Positions 1-5,722 are shown, numbered from the stretch's first letter. The stretch is 7,333 nt of DNA from CAMBDR01 sp046597185 (GCA_046597185.1 JBKJLF010000393.1:1-7333), one strand, 5' to 3'. The notes: generated by a model from the letters alone, not told the origin. Made by a program: numbers and translations.

Positions 1-936
1 ATCGGCTAAACCATCATTCGATGTTCCGGCATCAATATAAAACTGCCCCGCCACCTTCCCTGTGGCAGCGATAACGGTATTGACCATATAACGATTATTC
101 CACCAAAATGAGCTTGATAACCCGGCAGACTTACTAAAAACTTCCGGATGACGCCGTGCGATATAAAACGATGCCAAACCACCCAGCGATGATCCCATCA
201 GCGCGGTATTTGCATTACCGGGCAAACTACGGAGATTCTGATCAATATACGGTTTAATGGTATTTAAGATAAACCCCTCATACTGATTGATTTTCCCGCC
301 GCCATAAGCAGGGTCGCAACAAGGTGTTAATTCATTAATCCGATCATTGGTATTATCAATGCCAACAACAATAATTTCCTCCATTGCCCCGGTTCCGATT
401 AAACGATTAATCGTCTCATCAACACCCCATTCAACACCGCCAAATGAAGTCGAAGCATCAAATAAATTTTGCCCATCATGCATATACAAGACCGGATAAC
501 GCTTCTGAGTATTGAGGTAATAACTGGGCGGTAGATAGATTCGCAGTGAACGATTATTTCCCAATTGCGGTGAATTAAAATTATTCACTTGAATACGTGA
601 GCCAGTCGCCGTGCCAAAAAAAGGATAAATATCGCGCGTTGCCCCCGATTTAACCCGATAATTAGCCCCGGTTGACCAAGTAAGGTCGTTGATCAACGGC
701 TTTACCTCAACATCCCCCGCAGTATTGGGCCACGAGGCCACCCAAATATTCCCACTTGTCCAAGTAGCCGTAACGCCTTTCGTCCACGACAATGGCGCAA
801 CACTACCACGCACACTGATTGAATTACCATACCCGGTATCGTAATGCACGCGAATGGTGGTCGCATATGCTTGTGCGCCAAAAAGAAGGAAAAAAACAAG
901 TAAAAATGCGCCAGTACGGCGTACATAAGCAATCAT
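1..936 (-). CDS. Secreted alpha/beta hydrolase, esterase D family (3' part beyond window)
   Basis: An open frame of 312 codons starts at the ATG complementary to 934-936 and runs off the left edge without a stop. A strong AGGAGG lies 4 nt upstream (941-946). Residues 1-25 are a Sec signal peptide: RR near the start, a Leu/Phe-rich core, and an AYA cleavage site before Thr26. Residues about 26-115 are Trp/Thr/Gly-rich and look like a beta-sandwich module, perhaps related to starch-binding CBM20-type or E-set domains (inference). From about residue 118 the protein matches the esterase D / putative esterase family (PF00756): RIYLPPSY, YPVLYMHDGQNLFD (149-160), and nucleophile elbow G248-S-S250-L-G252 with Ser250 as the likely nucleophile. 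YIDAGTSND (300-308) probably carries the acid Asp. The catalytic His would lie outside the window. Substrate cannot be read from sequence; feruloyl/acetyl-xylan esterases and siderophore esterases share this fold. It is divergent from the TPR-like gene at 1222. Confidence 0.9.
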   Translation of the reverse strand, partial: MIAYVRRTGAFLLVFFLLFGAQAYATTIRVHYDTGYGNSISVRGSVAPLSWTKGVTATWTSGNIWVASWPNTAGDVEVKPLINDLTWSTGANYRVKSGATRDIYPFFGTATGSRIQVNNFNSPQLGNNRSLRIYLPPSYYLNTQKRYPVLYMHDGQNLFDASTSFGGVEWGVDETINRLIGTGAMEEIIVVGIDNTNDRINELTPCCDPAYGGGKINQYEGFILNTIKPYIDQNLRSLPGNANTALMGSSLGGLASFYIARRHPEVFSKSAGLSSSFWWNNRYMVNTVIAATGKVAGQFYIDAGTSNDGLAD

Positions 937-1168
937 ATTACCTCCTGAATTTTAAATTACGCCAACTACAACCTGAATACTCACGCCATTTCAAACACCC
1001 ATCGGCGGTAATGCCTGACGATTCACCTCCCAAGAACGACCCTATTCTAACAGACGTGCCACATCTTGCTCCACCTCAACACCTGACTTTTTCTGCAACA
1101 GTGTAGCCGGGAAAGCTGTGCATTTGGTGTGAAATTTATAAACGCGCGCTGTGGCGTTGCGGCGCAAT

Positions 1169-1179
1169 TGTTATATACT
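1169..1179 (+). promoter_or_regulatory. Candidate extended -10 promoter for the TPR-like gene
   Basis: TGTTATATACT contains an extended -10 (TG at 1169-1170, one base, TATATA at 1172-1177; an overlapping TATACT at 1174-1179 is the alternative). No good -35 lies 16-18 bp upstream. Transcription from here would start near 1184, downstream of the GTG at 1129, which favours the ATG at 1222 as the start. Confidence 0.4.
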
Positions 1180-1211
1180 GTGCTGCCGAACAGTGATTCA
1201 TTCAACCTACC

Positions 1212-1215
1212 GGAG
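1212..1215 (+). promoter_or_regulatory. Ribosome binding site that decides the TPR-like gene start
   Basis: GGAG sits 6 nt before the ATG at 1222. The earlier in-frame GTG (1129) has no comparable site just upstream of it, so 1222 is the preferred start. Confidence 0.5.
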
Positions 1216-1221
1216 CCAACC

Positions 1222-2772
1222 ATGCCGCATTCTTCCCCGCATCCCGCCCACCGTCCAATTGCCTCAGGCAGCGATACACCCGAGTTCGCCGCCACCGCTA
1301 CCACCACAGCCATCTGCCCAAGCGATGCGCAGGCCGTGGATGAAATGATATGCAAAGCGGGCAGCCATGCCGCCAAACTAATCTGGATGGTGGCTTTGGC
1401 CAGCGATGCGGTGATATTCGATGTATTGCAAGAATTATGGCATGCCGACCTGCAAGCCAGCGCGGAAATACAGGAAATGAAAGCCATGCTGGATAAGTTG
1501 GCCGATCTGCCGCCCGATTTGGCGCAAAGAAGAGAAGCCATCGTACAAAGCCTGCCGCCTGTGGTGCTGGCGCAATTGGAAAAACTCAAGGCCGACACCC
1601 CCACTGCCGCGCCAGCACTGACGGTGCTGTTGGCTGATTTGCTTAGCGCCGGATTGTTAATCGAAACGCGCAAAGAGCACCCGCTGGAATCCCCCACACC
1701 CGACAGCGCCAGCGCCCCCACGCTCGCTTACGCGTGTCCGCAACTGGTGCGTGCGCGCAGCCTGGCCTTGGCTGGTGCGGATTTTGATGCCAAGCCGATC
1801 TGGCTGGCCTATGGCAAGCATGAAAATCTGGTTTGCCATGCCCTAAAAAATGCCGATATAACGGCTGCCATTGCCGCCGCCAGCCGTGCTTTTGCGTATT
1901 ATATGCAAGCCGAGGATTATGGCGCAGTGGCCAGTTTTCTGGCCGCCCTGGACACCGACCAGCCAGCCGACCAGCGTTTGGCAGAAAGCTTGCTACCCCA
2001 AATGCATCCCGTACCGCAAGATATACACGACACGACAGAGGCGCGCATCGCCAGCGCCAATGCGGCCAAACATGCCGCTTTTGCCCAACACGACTGGGCT
2101 GGCGCGCTGCCGCATATTGACCTGATGCTGCAACTCAAACCCACGTTGCAGCCGCCACCCGAGGCCACGGACATGGGGGTGGATCATTTCAACCGCGCCA
2201 TGGCGTTGATGCAGTTGGCGCGTTTGGACGAAGCGTGCAGCGAGCTTGAAATCTGCCTCGACATTTTTCAAGCCGAGCCAGACATGATGGGTAAAGTGCA
2301 TGGCCAACTGGCCAACGTGCTGGCGCTGCAAGGTAAATTGGAACAAGCCATCAGCCACCAGCGCAAAGGTTTGGCGCTGATCGAAGCTGCGGTTAATGAT
2401 CCGCCCGGTAGATTGCCCGACCCGAGAGACCGGGTTATTTCACACAACAACCTGGCGGGTTACCTGACCAGCACCAATCTGGCGCGCGATTATATTGAAG
2501 CCAGCTACCACCAAATCGCGGTCATTGCCTACAGCCTGTGCGTGCCCAAAAAGGAGCAGGCGCTACGGCGCAAATGGGCGGTGGGTGTGCTCAAGGCGCG
2601 CATCGACAGCAACAACCCCTTGATTCCGCCGCTGGCCGAGGTATTGGCCCAGGAAGCCTTTGCGCCACTGGCGAAGTGGTTGCAGCAGTGGCAGAAAGAA
2701 AACCACAGCACGATGGCAAAATTGCAGCCGCAGATTGATGAGATTGCGGCGCAGGTTTTAAAAGCAAAATAA
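1222..2772 (+). CDS. TPR-like repeat protein of unknown function
   Basis: 516 residues, cytoplasmic in appearance: no signal peptide and no convincing membrane helix. The frame is open back to a GTG at 1129, but the ATG at 1222 has a GGAG 6 nt upstream and a -10-like element before it, so I chose 1222. Residues 1-45 are a low-complexity Pro/Ser/Thr/Ala segment. About 45-165 is Ala/Leu-rich helical sequence, and a second helical region begins near 170. From about 280 to 450 there are TPR-type helix pairs with the usual spacing of small and aromatic residues, for example NRAMALMQLARLDEA, GQLANVLALQGKLEQAI and NNLAGYL. The C-terminus (about 480-516) may be a coiled coil. TPRs mediate protein-protein contacts; the partner is unknown. 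It is the only plus-strand gene here and converges on the small minus-strand gene at 2837. I do not recognise the family. Confidence 0.85.
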   Translation: MPHSSPHPAHRPIASGSDTPEFAATATTTAICPSDAQAVDEMICKAGSHAAKLIWMVALASDAVIFDVLQELWHADLQASAEIQEMKAMLDKLADLPPDLAQRREAIVQSLPPVVLAQLEKLKADTPTAAPALTVLLADLLSAGLLIETRKEHPLESPTPDSASAPTLAYACPQLVRARSLALAGADFDAKPIWLAYGKHENLVCHALKNADITAAIAAASRAFAYYMQAEDYGAVASFLAALDTDQPADQRLAESLLPQMHPVPQDIHDTTEARIASANAAKHAAFAQHDWAGALPHIDLMLQLKPTLQPPPEATDMGVDHFNRAMALMQLARLDEACSELEICLDIFQAEPDMMGKVHGQLANVLALQGKLEQAISHQRKGLALIEAAVNDPPGRLPDPRDRVISHNNLAGYLTSTNLARDYIEASYHQIAVIAYSLCVPKKEQALRRKWAVGVLKARIDSNNPLIPPLAEVLAQEAFAPLAKWLQQWQKENHSTMAKLQPQIDEIAAQVLKAK

Positions 2773-2794
2773 GGCGATTTGGCGATGCGGCGAC

Positions 2795-2809
2795 GGTGCC
2801 TATGGCACC
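2795..2809. terminator. GC-rich hairpin between convergent genes
   Basis: GGTGCC-TAT-GGCACC is a perfect 6-bp stem with a 3-nt loop in the 64-bp gap between the convergent TPR-like gene and the small helical gene. It lacks a following T-run on either strand, so terminator function is only a guess. Its right arm overlaps the first direct repeat copy. Confidence 0.3.
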
Positions 2810-2827
2810 AGCCGTAACGTCTTGTAT
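2802..2827 (+). repeat. Direct repeat copy 1 (left flank of the lipoprotein cassette)
   Basis: ATGGCACCAGCCGTA at 2802-2816 recurs exactly at 3934-3948. Similarity continues at a lower level to the right, giving 22 of 26 identical positions between 2802-2827 and 3934-3959. The copies have the same orientation, are 1132 bp apart, and bracket exactly the two genes at 2837-3853. Confidence 0.65.
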
Positions 2828-2836
2828 CCATTGCTT

Positions 2837-3169
2837 TTAAATAAGGGCGAACCCCAGTGCGGTATTTACCGCATCCTTGACAACCGCCAAGGCAGCGTTA
2901 ATTGCCCCCTCTACTAACAACAGGGAGATTCCCTCCAGCGCGAGCATTACAGCTCTCGCTGTGTTCTTTTGCATCGCGAACAATACGCTTGCTTCGGCTT
3001 CACTAATCTGGCCGCTAAGCTTCAATGTTTCAATCTGCACAAGTGTCCTGGCCAGTTTTTCAAATTCGGCCTCGGCGAAGTCTTTGATTCCAGGCCACTT
3101 CTTGTCGAACACGCCCTTTGCTGCCCCAATCATGCTGGTAAAAACCTGCTGTACGTCGATGCTTGCCAT
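2837..3169 (-). CDS. Small helical protein of unknown function (110 aa)
   Basis: ATG complementary to 3167-3169, preceded by AGGAG that overlaps the end of the upstream lipoprotein gene. The lipoprotein stop codon (3173-3175) lies only 3 nt before this ATG, so the two genes are very likely cotranscribed and translationally coupled. The N-terminal half (about 1-60) is charged and helical, with a VFDKKWPGIKDFAEAEFEKLA stretch. The C-terminal part (about 70-110) is strongly Ala/Leu/Val-rich amphipathic or membrane-seeking helix (MLALEGISLLLVEGAINAAL). There are no Cys residues, no signal peptide and no catalytic motif. I recall similar short uncharacterised proteins in other proteobacteria but no assigned role. 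A membrane-associated partner of the lipoprotein is an inference from operon structure only. Confidence 0.75.
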   Translation of the reverse strand: MASIDVQQVFTSMIGAAKGVFDKKWPGIKDFAEAEFEKLARTLVQIETLKLSGQISEAEASVLFAMQKNTARAVMLALEGISLLLVEGAINAALAVVKDAVNTALGFALI

Positions 3170-3172
3170 GTC

Positions 3173-3853
3173 TTACTCCTTTTCAGATTGTGTTTCGCCA
3201 CGTTTTTTAGCGAGTTCAAGTGCAATCACTGCGCCAAGGTGCTGGTTGAATAGGCTTTGAATGGGCGCAACAACAAATCGATTTAGCGCTGCTTCACCTC
3301 GGTCACTACTGTTGGTTGTGGCACCGTTTTCGACCTTGCAATCCGATGACAAATCTATCCCGTTACTTCTTATCTTCGAAATTTGTTCTGCCGAGAGCGG
3401 CGATGTTATGCAATTTTTGTGCAGTAGTACGAGATAGGCAAGATTCGTTTTTGCCAGATCGACCTGCTCGGCTGTCAATTTGTTCTTGTAGATGCCTCCG
3501 GCGCGCACCCCCATAGCATTTAGATCAGTTAGCGCACCTTGATAAAACTTCTGCTGCGTCTTGTATTTCAAGTCATCAGCGCCAGCACTCTGTAACGAAA
3601 TGAAGTACCCATCAAGCTTCTTTTGCAGTTGCTGAGCTTGACTATCAATGGTTTCGTCATAGTTAGAAACGAGATGAACTGGCGCGCAGCCACTAATTAC
3701 AAGCGCCATTCCTACGAGTGCTGACAACAATGGATTCGTTGCTACTTTTGATGCCCTCTCATGGTCATTATTTTGTGGGCCATAGCGCTCGGGCACTTCT
3801 GGCAAGGGCAGCAGATCTTCCGGGGCCAGCGCATGGAGATTTAAACTTGTCAT
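3173..3853 (-). CDS. Putative lipoprotein with unusually long N-region (226 aa)
   Basis: Start chosen at the ATG complementary to 3851-3853, with AGGA 6 nt upstream. An upstream in-frame ATG at 3895 has no such site and would lie before the candidate transcription start. A hydrophobic stretch at about residues 41-55 ends in a lipobox, V-I-S-G-Cys56, followed by Ala-Pro, as expected for signal peptidase II processing and outer-membrane sorting. The mature part (57-226) is mostly helical and charged, with two Cys (in HKNCITS and SSDCKVE), and ends in ALELAKKRGETQSEKE. Forty hydrophilic residues, Pro- and acid-rich (PEDLLPLPEVPERYGP), precede the hydrophobic core, which is abnormal for a lipoprotein signal. 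The 5' segment is also more GC-rich than the rest, so a fused leader or a misassigned start is possible. Coupled to the small helical gene downstream. Function unknown. Confidence 0.75.
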   Translation of the reverse strand: MTSLNLHALAPEDLLPLPEVPERYGPQNNDHERASKVATNPLLSALVGMALVISGCAPVHLVSNYDETIDSQAQQLQKKLDGYFISLQSAGADDLKYKTQQKFYQGALTDLNAMGVRAGGIYKNKLTAEQVDLAKTNLAYLVLLHKNCITSPLSAEQISKIRSNGIDLSSDCKVENGATTNSSDRGEAALNRFVVAPIQSLFNQHLGAVIALELAKKRGETQSEKE

Positions 3854-3859
3854 TGGGGT

Positions 3860-3863
3860 TCCT
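3860..3863 (-). promoter_or_regulatory. Ribosome binding site that decides the lipoprotein start
   Basis: AGGA on the minus strand, 6 nt before the ATG at 3853. No similar site precedes the in-frame ATG at 3895, so the shorter 226-residue product is preferred over a 240-residue one. Confidence 0.45.
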
Positions 3864-3886
3864 GTCGTAAGATTGTGCATGTGGCG

Positions 3887-3915
3887 AGTATGCATTTATC
3901 CGAAAAAAAATGCAA
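3887..3915 (-). promoter_or_regulatory. Candidate promoter for the lipoprotein cassette
   Basis: On the minus strand, TTGCAT (3910-3915) and CATACT (3887-3892) are separated by 17 bp, which is optimal spacing, though the hexamers match consensus only 3/6 and 4/6. Transcription would begin about 27 nt before the ATG at 3853. Its spacer is made largely of the T-run of the upstream gene's terminator. Confidence 0.35.
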
Positions 3916-3934
3916 GGTCTGGTACAAGCTTGCA
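3903..3934 (-). terminator. Rho-independent terminator after the cold-shock/excalibur gene
   Basis: Minus-strand TGCAAG (3934-3929) pairs with CTTGCA (3916-3911) around a 12-nt loop and is followed directly by eight T (3910-3903). The stem is short but the T-tract is strong. It lies about 65 nt after the stop codon of the gene at 4000-4623. Confidence 0.5.
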
Positions 3935-3959
3935 TGGCACCAGCCGTATCGCCTGTTAT
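3934..3959 (+). repeat. Direct repeat copy 2 (right flank of the lipoprotein cassette)
   Basis: Second copy of the 15-bp exact, 26-bp imperfect direct repeat found at 2802-2827. It lies between the terminator T-run and the longer hairpin downstream of the cold-shock/excalibur gene, so the gene at 4000 is outside the bracketed segment. Confidence 0.65.
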
Positions 3960-3987
3960 TGGCCTGACCCAAACCAAAAATAACAGG
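3952..3987 (-). terminator. Stem-loop just downstream of the cold-shock/excalibur gene
   Basis: A perfect 9-bp inverted repeat, CCTGTTATT (3952-3960) and AATAACAGG (3979-3987), with an 18-nt loop that can partly pair (GG/CC). It begins 12 nt past the stop codon at 4000-4002 on the minus strand. There is no T-run directly after it, so it may act as an mRNA 3'-end stabiliser in tandem with the hairpin at 3903-3934. Confidence 0.45.
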
Positions 3988-3999
3988 AAGGGCCGCCCA

Positions 4000-4623
4000 T
4001 TAATTGCACCACTGCCGCTCACACGCAATACCATCATGATTGCCGTCCATCTTCACGTTGGGGCAGTTCTTCAAGAAGAACGTGGCTTCGGCACAGGAAG
4101 TCATTTGTGAGCAATATGTTCGGCCATCACACTTAAAGGTCGGCGACACAGCATTTTTATTGGAATGAACCGCGACGGATTTTTGTGGCGCTGCAACGGG
4201 TTCTTGTGGGGCTGCAACGGCTTCTGGTGGAACTGCAACGGCTTCTTTTGGCGCAGCAACATTCTCTTGTGCGGCAAACCGCTGAGCGTACTCTTCGTAG
4301 CCGTATGCGGCCAAGGCGACCACAACGGCAAGTAAAACCATGCGCTCAGCAAAGCGCGAATTTTCACGCCGACCGCTTGGCTCGGGTTGTTGGATGGGGA
4401 GATGAATTAAGCGATTTGGAAACAGCAGCTTCGTTGCTCTTTTCTTTCCGTCCTTATCGGTTTCTATCTCAAAGGTGATTAATTCACCGATAAACGGCCG
4501 TTGGCCGCCTTTGGGCAAGGCTGAGACATGAACAAACACGTCAGGATTTCCACCTTTAACAGGTGAGATAAATCCAAAGCCGCGTTCATCGTTCCATTTT
4601 GCGAGAGTACCTTCGATGCGCAT
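4000..4623 (-). CDS. Membrane-anchored cold-shock domain / excalibur Ca-binding fusion protein
   Basis: 207 residues in three parts. Residues 1-68 form a cold-shock domain with both RNA-binding motifs: RNP1 RGFGFI (14-19) and RNP2 VFVHVSAL (29-36). Residues about 95-109 (MVLLAVVVALAAYGY) are a single transmembrane helix after a basic segment (RRENSRFAER), which places the cold-shock domain in the cytoplasm by the positive-inside rule. Residues 122-152 are four heptads of VAAPxxx type plus a partial one. Residues 164-206 are an excalibur domain with six Cys (165, 171, 177, 187, 201, 206) and a Ca-binding loop with Asp193, Asn195, Asp197 and Gly198, followed by IACERQWC. The excalibur domain should face the periplasm. 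Cold-shock proteins with C-terminal excalibur domains are known in proteobacteria; their task is unclear. The ATG at 4621-4623 has only a weak GGAT-like site upstream. It starts 20 nt after the hydrolase remnant. Confidence 0.9.
   Translation of the reverse strand: MRIEGTLAKWNDERGFGFISPVKGGNPDVFVHVSALPKGGQRPFIGELITFEIETDKDGKKRATKLLFPNRLIHLPIQQPEPSGRRENSRFAERMVLLAVVVALAAYGYEEYAQRFAAQENVAAPKEAVAVPPEAVAAPQEPVAAPQKSVAVHSNKNAVSPTFKCDGRTYCSQMTSCAEATFFLKNCPNVKMDGNHDGIACERQWCN
4168..4260 (-). repeat. Degenerate 21-bp tandem repeat encoding VAAPxxx heptads
   Basis: Four 21-bp units (4240-4260, 4219-4239, 4198-4218, 4177-4197) plus a 9-bp partial unit (4168-4176). They encode VAAPKEA, VAVPPEA, VAAPQEP, VAAPQKS and VAV in the linker of the cold-shock/excalibur protein. 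In-frame unit length allows the linker to change length without a frameshift. Confidence 0.8.
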
Positions 4624-4643
4624 ATATTAGGTTATCCGAGCTA

Positions 4644-5159
4644 TCACTTGGTTAGTGGGAGCATGACCACACGGCGCACTTTGCCGAAGCTTCGCGGATC
4701 GACCCAGGGCGGCGCGCCGACGCCTTTCAACACCGCGAGCGAGGCGCTATCATCCGTTGCGCGCGCCAGATCAAGCAGCTTGGTGTAGCTCGCCGACTGA
4801 TTCTCGCGGTAGCTCACCCCCTGCGCCGTGCCCAAGTAGGCGTAGAACAGTTCGGGATGCGCCTTGACCATGTGGATACCCAGGATCGAGCCCCACGAGC
4901 TGCACCATAGGATGACCTTCTTTTTGCCAAAGCGTTGTACCAGGTAGGCGGCCAGTTCGGTGCCGTCGTTGCTCAACTGCTTGATCGTCAAGGTCTCATC
5001 GGGGCCGGGTCGGCTGTGGCCGTATGTCATGCCGGCACCTCGCTGGTCCCACTGCACCAGCGTGAAGTCCTTGGCCCACGCGCCATAAACCGCATTGGCC
5101 ATAGCGAACGTGGAATGCAGCAACAGCGAGGTTGCAAAGAGTACCGCGAGTTTGAGCAT
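4644..5159 (-). pseudogene. Remnant of a secreted S33-type alpha/beta hydrolase (proline iminopeptidase-like)
   Basis: 171 codons, starting at an ATG at 5159 with AGGAAG about 8 nt upstream and ending at TGA 4644-4646. Residues 1-19 are a signal peptide (LKLAVLFATSLLLHSTFA). Residue 20 onward jumps straight to the FTLVQWDQRGAGMTYG block (about 32-47), which in S33 hydrolases follows the HGGPG oxyanion loop by about 20-30 residues. That loop and the preceding strands are missing. The nucleophile elbow reads C-S-S-W-G (in ILWCSSWGSILG) where the family has G-x-S-W-G. The protein stops after a DPRSFGKVRRV-like segment, well before the positions of the catalytic Asp and His. It therefore seems to be a fossil with an internal deletion and a 3' truncation, despite keeping a clean start. 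The segment is visibly more GC-rich than its neighbours. It could still be expressed as an inactive secreted fragment. Confidence 0.8.
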
Positions 5160-5249
5160 GATTGTTCTTCCTGTGAGTGGTGCCGGGCCTACAATTGGGG
5201 CCTGCCGCGTTTGGGCTTAATCGACGGCAAGCGGCGGCACACAGGGGAT

Positions 5250-5258
5250 TGTATAACA
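5250..5258 (-). promoter_or_regulatory. Candidate extended -10 promoter of the hydrolase remnant
   Basis: On the minus strand TGT followed by TATACA (hexamer at 5250-5255, TG at 5257-5258) matches an extended -10. It lies about 90 nt upstream of the ATG at 5159. No good -35 is visible; a palindrome occupies that zone. Confidence 0.3.
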
Positions 5259-5268
5259 GTCGATGGAA

Positions 5269-5278
5269 CTAGCGCTAG
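5269..5278. promoter_or_regulatory. 10-bp palindrome CTAGCGCTAG, possible operator
   Basis: A perfect 10-bp palindrome centred about 30 bp upstream of the expected start point of the candidate promoter at 5250-5258. The position suits a regulator-binding site, but only one copy is present. Confidence 0.25.
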
Positions 5279-5371
5279 CAAATATCAGTATTTCACAACA
5301 CAATTGGTAGAAGGGTGGGGCGAGGCGCGATTTGTGGTGTTTGTTCGTCAGGCAGTACCCTTGCACAATGT

Positions 5372-5722
5372 TTATTTACAAACCAGATTGGGTTGGCCAG
5401 CCTTATTTTTGGAGAATTTACATTGCCGAACTTTATTTTTCAACTGGACAACATTGACAAAGCCACTGTCATATTTACAGCGAATTGTCACTATCCCGCC
5501 TTTGTCATAAATGTAGTTCAGTGTATAGGTATTGGGTGCGGTTTGATCATCATCGGGGGCTAAAAAGGCTAATTCTGATGGGTCGCCATCAAAAATATCA
5601 ATTTGTTGAACCTTTTCATTGCCCCGTTTGGCGCAAACGCCCTTGGCATTGGCGGTGTTAAGGCCGCAAGCCAAAACCGTCATCAAGGCAAACAGGGTAA
5701 AAAAACGATTATTCGACAACAT
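5372..5722 (-). CDS. STY0301-family secreted protein, probable T6SS amidase immunity protein (Tai2-like)
   Basis: 116 residues from the ATG complementary to 5720-5722. An alternative in-frame ATG at 5737 would add five residues. Residues 1-26 are a Sec signal peptide (NNRF basic start, LFALMTVLACGL core, ANA site before Lys27), so the mature protein is periplasmic. The mature part has the STY0301-type pattern: an early Cys (Cys30), IFDGDPSELAFLAPD (43-57), a tyrosine-rich strand, Cys82 in TIRCKY, a VVQL strand, then Cys101 and Cys115. The four Cys could form two disulfides. The start lies inside the upstream amidase gene, with 14 nt overlap, so synthesis is probably coupled. From memory, STY0301-type genes lie beside Tae2-type amidases in Salmonella SPI-6. 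Periplasmic protection of the producer from the amidase is inference from family and arrangement. Confidence 0.82.
   Translation of the reverse strand: MLSNNRFFTLFALMTVLACGLNTANAKGVCAKRGNEKVQQIDIFDGDPSELAFLAPDDDQTAPNTYTLNYIYDKGGIVTIRCKYDSGFVNVVQLKNKVRQCKFSKNKAGQPNLVCK

Larger units (their letters stand above)
937..1221. other. Divergent intergenic region between esterase and TPR-like gene
   Basis: About 285 bp lie between the two divergent start codons. It holds the esterase ribosome binding site at 941-946 and a promoter-like element for the plus-strand gene near 1169-1179. I see no convincing sigma70 promoter for the esterase, and no RNA gene, repeat or extra protein. Confidence 0.6.
5160..5371. 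other. Intergenic region between immunity-like gene and hydrolase remnant
   Basis: About 210 bp without a supported gene. It carries the ribosome binding site of the hydrolase remnant, a possible extended -10 at 5250-5258 and a 10-bp palindrome at 5269-5278. I see no clear terminator for the upstream gene. Confidence 0.55.

Noticed and set aside
1044..1064. Sigma54-like TGGCACG followed by TT on the minus strand upstream of the esterase
   Set aside because: The -24 part is good but the essential GC at -12 is replaced by AG, and it lies over 100 bp from the start codon; not enough to call.
819..1106. Plus-strand open frame of 95 codons across the esterase start
   Set aside because: It overlaps the esterase start region antisense, has no ribosome site and odd composition; a shadow frame.
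1047..1721. Long (224-codon) minus-strand frame antisense to the TPR-like gene
   Set aside because: It covers the 5' third of a better-supported gene and shows a Ser/Ala/Cys-rich antisense composition without recognisable motifs.
3768..4037. 89-codon minus-strand frame between the lipoprotein and cold-shock/excalibur genes
   Set aside because: It overlaps the terminator, promoter and both neighbouring genes in another frame and has no supporting motif.
4177..4260. CRISPR-like repeat array
   Set aside because: The units are contiguous 21-bp coding heptads without spacers; it is a protein linker repeat.
4935..5510. 191-codon plus-strand frame over the hydrolase remnant and immunity-like gene
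   Set aside because: It is antisense to the QWDQRGAG-containing frame and to the signal peptide gene, with no domain or ribosome site of its own.
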